From positions 1 to 9,227 of the forward strand of contig JAJYMD010000335.1 in assembly GCA_021787255.1 (NCBI GenBank): a stretch of DNA of 9,227 nt, in the 5' to 3' direction. Below, one piece after another: positions 1 through 6,751 of the stretch (position 1 is its first letter; every line of letters begins with the position of its first letter). The notes under the pieces were generated by a model, which searched no databases, had not been told where the DNA came from, and was given only the letters and a program-made list of their open reading frames with translations. The stretch is from Actinomycetes bacterium (GTDB taxonomy: Bacteria; Actinomycetota; Acidimicrobiia; Acidimicrobiales; RAAP-2). The translations under genes and the position numbers were made by a program.

Positions 1-2976
1 TTGGACGACCGCCGGCGGCCCGTCGGCGATGACGCGCCCTTGGTTCATGACCGTGACCGAGTCGGCCACTCCCATGACGAGCGCCATGTTGTGGTCGACC
101 ACCAAGAGGGTGAGCCCCGCCCTCCGCACGGCGAGGAGCATGGCACCCAGCTCCAGGGTCTCCGCGTCGTTCATGCCGGCACCCGGCTCGTCCAACAGCA
201 GCAGGTCCGCCCCGGACATGAGCGCTCGCGCGAGGTCGAGGTACTTCTGCGCCGCCAGCGGCAGGATGTGCGCGGGCTTGTCGGCCACATCGGACAACCC
301 CACGACCTCGAGGATCGCCCTTGCCCGATTCGCCATGCGCTTCTCCTCGCGAACCGTCTTCGGCAGCCACAGCCCCTGGGCCAGGTACCCCGAGCGACCG
401 AACCGATGGCCGCCGACGAGCACGTTCTCCAGGACCGTCAACCCCGGGAACACGCGGGACGTCTGGAAGGTGCGAAAGAGCCCGCGTCGAGCAACTAGGT
501 CCGGCCGCAACCTGCTGATGTCCTCCCCGTAGAGCTCGACGCGTCCCGCGTCCGCCCGGTAGAGATTGGTCACCAGGTTGAAGAGCGTCGACTTGCCCGC
601 GCCGTTCGGCCCGATGAGCGCGGTGATGGAACCGGTGGGCACCTCCAGGCTGACGTCGTCGACCGCCAGGACGCCGCCGAAGGCCTTGCTCACGCCTTCG
701 ACCCGCAACGCCGGGGGCACTGCCGCCCCGTCTTGTCCTCGCGGGGACGGCCTGGTGCTCGCGCGGGGCTCGTCCTCGGGACGCTGCGGGGGCGTGGGGG
801 CAGCGGGGGCGCCGTTGCCGCTCCGGCCGTTCGTGGCCACGGGAACGAGCGGGCGCGTCTCCCCCGCGACCGGTCCGCGCCCGTGCATGCCGCCCGATCC
901 GTCTCTTCCTGCGGCTCGGTCGTCAGCCGGCGGGCGGGCCGCCGCCGCGGTCGGCGCAGCCCCCGGGGCCTGGTTCACCGCCGTCCTGGCGACCGACGCC
1001 ACGACTGCCATCGCTCCCGCCGGGGACGCGACAGGCGCGCTCGCGGCCGGGACGGCCAACTGCAGCGCCGGCTCGGCACCCCGGGAGCCGCCGGCGCGCC
1101 CCCGGCCCCGGCGCAGCAACCCGGCGGCGCTGCGAAACGCGGTCAGCACGCCGCCGTAGAGCCCGGTCGGCAGGTAGCGGAGGAAGACCACGAGCAGTGC
1201 GCCATCCACCAGGGGCTGGTAGTTCTGCAGGCCCTGCAGGACCTGGGGAAAGAACGTGAGCAGCGCCGTGCCGATCAGCGGTCCGGCGAGGGTGCCGCTG
1301 CCGCCGACCACGAGCATGGTGATCAGCTCCAGCGACACGGACGACCCCACCATGCTCGGGGCCAAATAATGGAAGAAGCAGGCGTACAACGTGCCTGCGA
1401 CCGACGCCATGACGGCACTGATCACGAAGACGACGACCTTGTTCCTCACGAGGTTCAGCCCCAGGCTGCGGCTTCCCACGTCGTCGCTGTGCATGGCCCA
1501 CAGCATTCGGCCGCGGTTCGACCGGAGGATGTTGGCGGTCACGAGGAGCGCCACGCCCACGAGGATCCAGATGAGGAAGTAGAAGTGCGTGTTTGTGCCG
1601 AATGTGAACCCGTCCACGCTGAAACTGGGTATGCCGGAGAACCCGGAGGGTCCGCCGGTGAAGGAGAAGCCGTCGGCGAGCACCTGGACGAGGATCCCGA
1701 ACGCGAGCGTCACGATCGCCAGGTACATGCCCCGCACCCGACTGCCGGCAAGGCCCAGGACCATCGCGGCTGCCGCCGAGACGACGACGCCGGCCAGCAG
1801 GGCGAGGATGGGCGACCAGCCGTGCTGGACGATGAGCACGGACGACGTGTAGCCGCCGACCGCCATGAAGGCCGCCTGGCCCAGGCTCACCTGGCCGGCC
1901 ACGCCCGTGAGCAACCCCAGCCCCACGATGGTGAGGCAGAAGATCCCGGTGATGTCGATCGCGCGCATGTCGCCGGACACGACCGTGAGGTACGGCAGCA
2001 CGATCATCACCGCCACCACGGCAGCGATGCCGATGCGGCTGCTGCGCGTCGTCATCCGCTGGGGGATCACGATGCGGTCGCCCCGCGTCTCCGCCACGTC
2101 GGCCCTGGCGCCGCGGACCCTGCCGAGCAGCCCCTGGGGACGCCAGATCAGCATGAGGATGAGGAGCACGAGGCTGATCGCCGTTCCGAACAGGTTCGAC
2201 ACGTAACCGGCGACGAGCGCCTCCACGACCCCGAGGACGAGCCCGCCGGCCCCTGCTCCGAAGATGGTCCCCAAGCCCCCCAGGGTGACCGCGATCACAC
2301 CGAAGTTCGTGTAGGAGGCCATCGACCCGAATGTGAGCGAGGTCATCGGGATGATGACGGCACCTGCCACCACCCCGAGCGCCGCGCTGACGCAGAAGGC
2401 CAGGAGAACGGTGCGGTCGGTGCTGATGCCCATGAGGCGCGTCGCCTGCCGGTTCTCCGCGGTCGCCCTGAAGGCGGTGCCGACCTTGGTCTTTTTCAAG
2501 AACAACCAGATGCCGATCACGCACACCACGGCGACGGCAGCTACCCAGATGTCCTGGGTGGCAATGAACACGCCGCCGACGCTGTAGGGCGTGGCGCCGC
2601 TGAACGGCGGCAACGTGTACGGTGTGCTGCCCCAGATGAGGAATGCCACCCCCTCGTAGGCCGTGAGCATGCCGCCCAGCAGCATGAGCAGGTTCGTGTG
2701 GGAGATGCGCGTCGTGGCAGGACGGATGATCAGCCACTCCACGGCGGCCATCGCCGCCGTCATGATCGCCAGCGACAGCACGAAGGCGACCACCATGGGG
2801 AGCTTGCCGTCGACCCGCAGGCTGTACATGACGAGCGCGCCCATCCCGACGAATGCCCCCTGCGCGAGGTTGAGCACCTTGCTGACGTGGAACACCAGCG
2901 AGAAGCCGATGGCTAGGAGGCCGTAGATCGCGCCGGTGATCAACCCACCGATGAGAATGTTCAGGAACTCGGCCAT
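1..2976 (-). CDS. Fused LivH-LivM-LivG branched-chain amino-acid type ABC transporter (permease-permease-ATPase), partial at C-terminus
   Basis: This is one continuous frame of at least 992 codons; I read every codon from 2976 to 1 and found no stop. It starts at ATG 2976, with AAGGA 7 nt upstream. Residues 1-285 are a LivH permease (LNLAQGAF, LGGLGTIFGAGAGG, ending IWRPQG). Residues 308-620 are a LivM permease (AGQVSLGQAAF near 360-370, YLPTGLYGG near 603-609). About 625-752 form an Ala/Pro/Gly/Arg-rich linker. From about 753 follows a LivG ATPase with Walker A GPNGAGKST (789-797), Q-loop TFQTSRVFPGL, Walker B LLLLDEP with D929, and H-loop His962. The signature reads LPLAAQK (905-911) and lacks the usual glycine. 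Such importers take up amino acids, amides or related acids across the membrane. Normally LivH, LivM and LivG are separate chains with LivF as second ATPase; a livF gene may lie beyond the left edge. The true substrate is unknown. The upstream binding protein gene is the likely operon partner. Confidence 0.93.
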   Translation of the reverse strand, partial: MAEFLNILIGGLITGAIYGLLAIGFSLVFHVSKVLNLAQGAFVGMGALVMYSLRVDGKLPMVVAFVLSLAIMTAAMAAVEWLIIRPATTRISHTNLLMLLGGMLTAYEGVAFLIWGSTPYTLPPFSGATPYSVGGVFIATQDIWVAAVAVVCVIGIWLFLKKTKVGTAFRATAENRQATRLMGISTDRTVLLAFCVSAALGVVAGAVIIPMTSLTFGSMASYTNFGVIAVTLGGLGTIFGAGAGGLVLGVVEALVAGYVSNLFGTAISLVLLILMLIWRPQGLLGRVRGARADVAETRGDRIVIPQRMTTRSSRIGIAAVVAVMIVLPYLTVVSGDMRAIDITGIFCLTIVGLGLLTGVAGQVSLGQAAFMAVGGYTSSVLIVQHGWSPILALLAGVVVSAAAAMVLGLAGSRVRGMYLAIVTLAFGILVQVLADGFSFTGGPSGFSGIPSFSVDGFTFGTNTHFYFLIWILVGVALLVTANILRSNRGRMLWAMHSDDVGSRSLGLNLVRNKVVVFVISAVMASVAGTLYACFFHYLAPSMVGSSVSLELITMLVVGGSGTLAGPLIGTALLTFFPQVLQGLQNYQPLVDGALLVVFLRYLPTGLYGGVLTAFRSAAGLLRRGRGRAGGSRGAEPALQLAVPAASAPVASPAGAMAVVASVARTAVNQAPGAAPTAAAARPPADDRAAGRDGSGGMHGRGPVAGETRPLVPVATNGRSGNGAPAAPTPPQRPEDEPRASTRPSPRGQDGAAVPPALRVEGVSKAFGGVLAVDDVSLEVPTGSITALIGPNGAGKSTLFNLVTNLYRADAGRVELYGEDISRLRPDLVARRGLFRTFQTSRVFPGLTVLENVLVGGHRFGRSGYLAQGLWLPKTVREEKRMANRARAILEVVGLSDVADKPAHILPLAAQKYLDLARALMSGADLLLLDEPGAGMNDAETLELGAMLLAVRRAGLTLLVVDHNMALVMGVADSVTVMNQGRVIADGPPAVVQ

Positions 2977-3016
2977 GGGGACATCCTTGCCTGGGCCTCA
3001 GCAGGGGATCGCGAGA

Positions 3017-3062
3017 CGGCCCTCGCTTCTACCACATTGGCACATGGCAGAAGCGAGGGCCG
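3017..3062 (-). promoter_or_regulatory. Intercistronic hairpin between binding-protein and permease genes
   Basis: A perfect 14-bp inverted repeat (CGGCCCTCGCTTCT at 3017-3030 and its complement at 3049-3062) encloses an 18-nt loop. It lies in the 146-bp gap after the binding-protein stop codon and 41 nt before the fused permease start. No T-run follows on the minus strand, so it is not a classical intrinsic terminator. Hairpins in this position in importer operons (the malE-malF gap is a known case) can stabilise the upstream mRNA or attenuate downstream transcription, giving more binding protein than membrane protein. Which role applies here is inference. Confidence 0.7.
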
Positions 3063-3122
3063 GACGCCACGAACGTTACGACCAAATGTCTTTTTGGCTA
3101 CTTCTCTCCCCTCCGTCGGGCG

Positions 3123-4358
3123 CTAGCTGGTCGGGACGCCGCCGGGGCCCGAATGCGGCACGAAGGAGGTGCCGTTGAAGGTCGTGATGTAGAGGTCCCG
3201 CAGGATCGTGCCCTTGTGGTTGGTCGGGCTGGTTGTGTAATAGCCGTAGATCCCGGCCACGTGGTGGAGGTGCTCCATGTAGTTCGTGATCTGCCTGGCG
3301 GTGGCGTGGATGCCGAGCTTCTTCAACGCCCCGACGAGGAGCAGGGCCGGTGTGTACGCCAGACCCCACGGGTCGCCCCCGTGCCCGCCTGCCGCGGCGA
3401 CGACCTTGTCGAAGGTCTGGACGTCCGACCTCACCGGGCCGGGCGGGAGATCCTTCGGAGGGAGGTACAGCGGGCCGGTCGGGAAGTAGAGCGTCTTCGG
3501 CAGGACGCTCTTCAGCTTCGTCAGCAGGCCGTAGCTCGCGTCGCCGTCGGTGGTGACCGTCGGGATCGAGTCCATTCCGAGCGCCGACATCCCCTTGAGC
3601 ACCGTGCCGAGCGGCGACCCGGTCACCCAGATGACCAGGGCCTGCGGGTGGCTCGCCTTGATCGCCGACAGCTGGGTGGTGACGCTGGGCGCTGTCGGTG
3701 TGAAGGTCTGGTGGTCGGTCACGGTGAAACCGGACAGCTTCTTTGTCTTGAGCGCCGCCTCGAACTCTGTGTAGCCGTTCGCGCCGCTGCTTGTGGTGCC
3801 GTTGATGATGGCCACTCTCCTCAGCCCCTTCGCCTTGAAGAAGGTGAGGTACGCCTGCGCGTCGAGTGACGTCGCGATGCCCGCGGAGAACACCGTGCTT
3901 GTGGGCTTGGGGTAGTCGCCCGGCGAGAGGTCGTAGATGAACGGCCCGGAGGACGTCGCCAGCGCGTCGACCGCCCTGTTCGTGGCCGTCACGCTGCCGT
4001 TGAGGAGGAACGGAACGTGCTCGCTCACCCATTTGCTGGCGAAGGAGACCGCGGTCGACGGTGTGGAGTCGTTGTCCTTGATTGTGACCGTCATCGGATG
4101 GCCGTCGATGCCGCCGGTGGAGTTCACCTCTTTCGCCAGGACCTGGAGGGCCTTCGCCTCTGTTGCCCCCAGCGCTGCCGCGAACCCCGTTTCGGAGAGG
4201 ACCGCGTGGAACACCACCGGGCTCCCCGAGAGCGCCCTCGAGCTCGACACGGCCGAAGCCGTCGTCGCAGGCACGATCCCGGCGGCGGCCAGGGCTCCAG
4301 CGGCCGCCCCGGCACAGATCACCCTGCGCAACCGGCGATTGCTCCACCTCAGTGTCAT
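3123..4358 (-). CDS. ABC transporter substrate-binding protein, branched-chain amino acid (LivJ/LivK, Peripla_BP_6) type
   Basis: The 411-residue protein matches the length and pattern of HAAT-family type I binding proteins. After the signal region come the helix and strand EAKALQVLAKEVNSTGGIDG and MTVTIKDNDSTPSTAVSFA, the family's NxxGGIxG / DxxxxPxxA signature. It would capture ligand outside the membrane and deliver it to the fused LivHMG transporter encoded 146 bp downstream. The start ATG at 4358 has AGGAG 4 nt upstream and begins a typical signal peptide: an Arg-rich head (RWSNRRLRR), a hydrophobic Ala/Gly core and an ASA site near residue 36. An in-frame GTG/ATG-type extension to 4550 is rejected because it would bury the signal peptide. 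No lipobox cysteine follows the hydrophobic core, which is unusual for a Gram-positive importer. Ligand identity cannot be read from sequence; amino acids, amides and aromatic acids are all possible. Confidence 0.9.
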   Translation of the reverse strand: MTLRWSNRRLRRVICAGAAAGALAAAGIVPATTASAVSSSRALSGSPVVFHAVLSETGFAAALGATEAKALQVLAKEVNSTGGIDGHPMTVTIKDNDSTPSTAVSFASKWVSEHVPFLLNGSVTATNRAVDALATSSGPFIYDLSPGDYPKPTSTVFSAGIATSLDAQAYLTFFKAKGLRRVAIINGTTSSGANGYTEFEAALKTKKLSGFTVTDHQTFTPTAPSVTTQLSAIKASHPQALVIWVTGSPLGTVLKGMSALGMDSIPTVTTDGDASYGLLTKLKSVLPKTLYFPTGPLYLPPKDLPPGPVRSDVQTFDKVVAAAGGHGGDPWGLAYTPALLLVGALKKLGIHATARQITNYMEHLHHVAGIYGYYTTSPTNHKGTILRDLYITTFNGTSFVPHSGPGGVPTS

Positions 4359-4379
4359 GGTTCTCCTCTTTCTGGTCTG

Positions 4380-4396
4380 GCTGGATCGGATCCAGC
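4380..4396. promoter_or_regulatory. 17-bp perfect palindrome before the binding-protein start; candidate operator
   Basis: The sequence GCTGGATCGGATCCAGC has two perfect 8-bp arms around one central base. It ends 22 nt upstream of the binding-protein ATG, just beyond the ribosome binding site. The single-base centre suits a DNA site for a dimeric regulator better than an RNA hairpin, although a 6-bp stem with a 5-nt loop could also form in the mRNA. Its core GGATCgGATCC resembles the core GGAGCgGCTCC found in the cyclodeaminase promoter at 7730-7740. Confidence 0.5.
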
Positions 4397-4586
4397 TGGG
4401 ACATCCACGTGGGACGGCTCCAGGTCCCGCTGGGGCGCCGGACGGCGATGGGCAGCCGCGACGGACCCGGCGCGAAGGCCTGCACCCGGGGGGAGGCCAG
4501 GGGCGACCGGGTACGAACGCGGCGTACGTTCCGCAGCCCGTTGCACGCAATCGACGATCACGATCACTACAGCCCCCCCTGAGAAG

Positions 4587-4618
4587 CTCATCGCCGCCTG
4601 CGAACCCTCGGCGGTGAG
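4587..4618 (-). promoter_or_regulatory. Stem-loop in the long leader of the binding-protein gene
   Basis: CTCA and CGCCG at 4587-4596 pair with CGGCG and TGAG at 4609-4618, giving nine pairs and one mismatch around a 12-nt loop. On the minus strand it lies between the candidate promoter at 4650-4678 and the start codon, so it would be in the 5' leader. No T-run follows. I do not recognise it as part of a known riboswitch. The rest of 4397-4586 shows no convincing gene, only a short CCACGTGG palindrome (4405-4412). Confidence 0.35.
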
Positions 4619-4649
4619 TGGACGGTCACGCTGATTGTGGCAGTGACAC

Positions 4650-4678
4650 AGTTTCTCAACACTCGGTCTCGCTGTCAA
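4650..4678 (-). promoter_or_regulatory. Candidate promoter for the binding-protein / transporter operon
   Basis: On the minus strand a perfect TTGACA (4678-4673) is followed after 17 bp by GAAACT (4655-4650), which keeps three of the six -10 consensus bases, including the final T. This would give a leader of roughly 285 nt before the ATG at 4358. The -35 box is strong and the -10 box weak, so the call is moderate. It is the only good TTGACA in the 566-bp gene-free stretch 4359-4924. Confidence 0.42.
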
Positions 4679-4700
4679 GGTCCTACCAAAGACAATTCGC

Positions 4701-4802
4701 GCGCAGAAGCAGGCGCTCGACGCGTGGACGGCAGAGCAGCTGGCGCTCACCCGACACGCCGGCTCCAGCCCGGAGCCCGAGGTCGCGGCCTGGGCCGTCT
4801 AG
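4701..4802 (+). pseudogene. Possible 3' remnant of a lost plus-strand gene
   Basis: The frame ending at TAG 4800-4802 reads AQKQALDAWTAEQLALTR and continues to VAAWAV. Over its last 32 sense codons the third base is G or C in about 30, the first in about 25 and the second in about 18, the classic profile of a real high-GC gene. Going upstream, this bias drops near 4700, there is no start codon, and a TGA closes the frame at 4644-4646. The simplest reading is the C-terminal tail of a truncated gene, with the break near 4700. I do not recognise the protein. A chance effect over so short a stretch cannot be excluded. Confidence 0.33.
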
Positions 4803-4804
4803 AG

Positions 4805-4908
4805 ATCGCTCGATCCGGCTCCACGGTCGGCTCGCCCGGGCTGGGCCAGTCCAGTCGCCGTATCGCTCGGTCCGCGTCCACGGTCGGCTCGCCCGGGCCG
4901 GGCCAGTC
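4805..4908. repeat. Two copies of a 47-bp repeat at 57-bp spacing
   Basis: Copies lie at 4805-4851 and 4862-4908 and differ at four positions. Each carries the block CCACGGTCGGCTCGCCCGGG. The pair starts 3 nt after the stop of the possible plus-strand remnant and ends 17 nt beyond the stop of the minus-strand decarboxylase-like gene, so it sits between two converging 3' ends. It is GC-rich and could help end transcription from either side, but no clear stem plus T-run is visible. Confidence 0.75.
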
Positions 4909-4924
4909 GTGCCCTCGGACCGGG

Positions 4925-5909
4925 TCAGACGACGGCGGTCTCGAGCGTCTCTTTGGCGAACAGCTCGGCGGGCTCGTAGAGCCGGTCGCTCAGGTGCTGC
5001 TCGTGGAGGTACCGCAGGAACGTGCGCAGCACGTGCTCGTTCGGCGCGAGCCCGTACGGCCAGAAGTCCTCGCCCATCAGCGCCCGCACCCTCCTCGCCT
5101 CCTCGTAGCCCCACGGCAGCATGGTGGCCATCGCCGCCGTCTCCCCCAGCCGCGCCTCGGCCAGCCGCTTCGCCTCGACGAACGCGTCGAAGAGCGACCT
5201 CGCGAGCCACCGGTCCTGCTCGTAGACGTCCCGGCGCAGCGCGAGGAGGTGCATGATGGGGAAGACCCCCGTCTTCTGGAAGTACTCGCGCTCGGCAACA
5301 GGGCTGTCGGGCCAGAGCCGCCGCACGGCTGGGTGTCCTGCCGCGAAGGCCGACGGGAGCCGGGGGGTGTACAGGGCGTCGATCTCGCCGGCGACGAGCA
5401 GCTCGGAGAGCGTCCGGTCGTGGCCGATGGGCTCGATCTCGACGCCCGGAACGTCGACGGCGAGCTTCTCGACCGCGGCCCGGCGACTCCAGGCCGCCCG
5501 TCCGGTAGGAGACGGACTCGACCGGCACGCCGTACAGCTCGGCCAGCATCCCGCGGATCCACACGACCGCCGTGAGCTGGTACTCGGGCACGCCGACCAC
5601 GCGTCCGCGCAAGTCCGCCGGCTCGTTCACTCCAGAGCCTGCGTGCACGTACACCCCGTTGTGCCGGAACGCCCGCGACGGGAACACCGGCACGCCCACG
5701 AACGGAGCTGTACGCGAGAGGCCGATCACATAGGAAGACAGCGAGAGCTCGGCTGCGTCGAACTCGCCGAAGCGGGCCATGCGGAAGAAGGTCTCCTCCA
5801 CGGGCATCGAGAGGTACCGCAGCTCGACGCCTTGCGGCTGGACGCGGCCGTCGGCGAGCGCGGCGGTCCGGTCGTAGTCCCAGCAGGCGAGGGTGAGCGG
5901 CCGCCTCAC
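4925..5909 (-). pseudogene. 4,5-dihydroxyphthalate decarboxylase-like protein, interrupted by a +1 frameshift
   Basis: The 5' part (GTG 5909, residues 1-145) reads LTLACWDYDRTAALADGRV, then EETFFRMARFGEFDAAELSLSSY and RGRVVGVPEYQLTAVVWIRG to GGLESPGR. The 3' part continues one base out of frame as VEKLAVDVPGVEIEP through AEREYFQKTGVFPIMHLLAL to ETAVV and TGA. These are the hallmarks of the 4,5-dihydroxyphthalate decarboxylase (Pht5-like) family, which has a periplasmic-binding-protein fold but no signal peptide. Removing one base near 5474 restores a 327-residue protein, about full family length. Both halves look well preserved with no other lesion, so this is a very recent mutation or a sequencing error. 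GTG 5909 was chosen because GAGCAGG lies 8 nt upstream and the family motif starts at once; GTG 5918 is an alternative. Family members are often named from weak homology, so the substrate may not be a phthalate. Confidence 0.82.
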
Positions 5910-6042
5910 GCCGGACACCTGCTCGGCCGTCGCGACAGCCTGGTCGCCGGCACCGTCGCCATCCGCGTCCCAGTATGCCAGGGGCAGCGTCACATCGGAG
6001 GCTCCGCGGGCACCAGCGGCACCGTGGCTGTGCCAGCGTGCG

Positions 6043-6090
6043 CTGCTCGCGCTACGCCAGATTGAGCTGCTCGCGGTACGCCAGAATGAG
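6043..6090. repeat. Tandem pair of a 24-bp repeat in the divergent intergenic region
   Basis: Two adjoining 24-bp units, 6043-6066 and 6067-6090, differ at two positions. Each begins CTGCTCGCG and contains TACGCCAGA. They lie in the 225-bp space between the divergent decarboxylase-like gene (start 5909) and ferritin-like gene (start 6135). The junction holds GAGCtGCTC (6064-6072), and CTGCTC (6067-6072) faces GAGCAG (6088-6093). A regulator could bind here, but I could not find a good -35/-10 pair for either gene. The rest of 5910-6134 shows no further gene. Confidence 0.75.
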
Positions 6091-6134
6091 CAGCGGGGCG
6101 TGGACGCGTCCCCCGAAGGAGACGGGAGGGCGGC

Positions 6135-6683
6135 ATGGACGGCGACAGCGCGGTGCAAGGCGAGGAGCGAGGGATCGTCTCGCCGGGCTTCGAACGGGCG
6201 CTGGACGGCCTGCGAGCGACCGGGGCCAGCACCTCGATGCGCGCGCTCGTCCGGGTCCTGGCCAAGCACGGTGCAGAAGAGGGCAGGATCCTCGCCGAGT
6301 ACGAGCGCGTCTCGGCCTCGGCCAGCGATCCCGCCGTCCGGTACCTGACCAATCTCATCCTGGAGGACGAGCGCAAGCATCACCGCATGCTCGTCGACAT
6401 CGCGACAGCCATGGCTTGGGACACGCTGGGCGAGCTCGAGACCTCGATCCCTCCGCTCGGCTGGGACCTCGACGAGGAGCTGGTCGCGGCGATCCGAACG
6501 TTGAGAGAGTACGAAGAAAAGGACCGCCACGAGCTCCAGACGCTCAGGAAGCAGCTACGACCCTTCGAGGACGCGACGCTGTGGGGCCTGATCGTACAGG
6601 TGATGCTGCTCGACACCGAAAAGCATGCGACGATCCTCGGGTTCCTCGAGCGCCACGCCCGACGCGATCGAACGTCCAAGTGA
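6135..6683 (+). CDS. Small ferritin-like (four-helix, possibly diiron) protein
   Basis: The 182-residue protein is almost all helical and charged, with no signal peptide or membrane segment. Four likely helices carry repeated acid/His patterns: AEEGRILAEYE (47-57), LILEDERKHHRML (74-86), LREYEEKDRHELQ (123-135) and VMLLDTEKHATIL (156-168). Paired D-x-x-K-H motifs on helices 2 and 4, with glutamates on helices 1 and 3, are what ferritin-like or rubrerythrin-like proteins show. However, helix 4 has D-T-E-K-H, not a textbook ExxH, so metal binding is uncertain. The start ATG is supported by GGGAGG 5 nt upstream. The gene diverges from the decarboxylase-like gene and lies 82 bp before the IclR gene. 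Its role is unknown; iron or oxidative-stress handling or a structural role are possibilities. Confidence 0.78.
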   Translation: MDGDSAVQGEERGIVSPGFERALDGLRATGASTSMRALVRVLAKHGAEEGRILAEYERVSASASDPAVRYLTNLILEDERKHHRMLVDIATAMAWDTLGELETSIPPLGWDLDEELVAAIRTLREYEEKDRHELQTLRKQLRPFEDATLWGLIVQVMLLDTEKHATILGFLERHARRDRTSK

Positions 6684-6751
6684 GCCCCTTGGCGATCTGC
6701 ACGTCCAAGGACGACCGGTGGCGCCCCAGCAGCCCGGCACGGGGCGAGCGG

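Noticed and set aside
923..2737. Long minus-strand frame of 604 codons
   Set aside because: Shifted frame inside the true permease gene; composition is His/Arg/Gly-rich and the real frame gives clear LivH and LivM motifs.
733..2916. Very long open frame (727 codons) on the plus strand
   Set aside because: It is the exact codon-aligned antisense of the fused LivHMG gene. It stays open because the sense gene avoids TTA, CTA and TCA codons; its product is His/Asp/Arg-rich with no family similarity.
3080..3098. Intrinsic terminator after the binding-protein gene (CCAAA/TTTGG repeat)
   Set aside because: The stem is only 5 bp and mostly A/T; the 14-bp stem downstream of it is far stronger.
4359..4550. 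64-codon N-terminal extension of the binding protein
   Set aside because: It would place the signal peptide in the middle of the protein, and a ribosome binding site lies just before ATG 4358.
5460..5485. Programmed ribosomal frameshift in the decarboxylase-like gene
   Set aside because: No slippery run, stop-codon stall or stimulatory structure is visible, and the family normally uses one frame.
4683..6530. 615-codon minus-strand frame
   Set aside because: It merges antisense of the ferritin-like gene, the first half of the decarboxylase-like gene, and an out-of-frame second half plus repeats. Only residues from about 5909 to 5475 are genuine.
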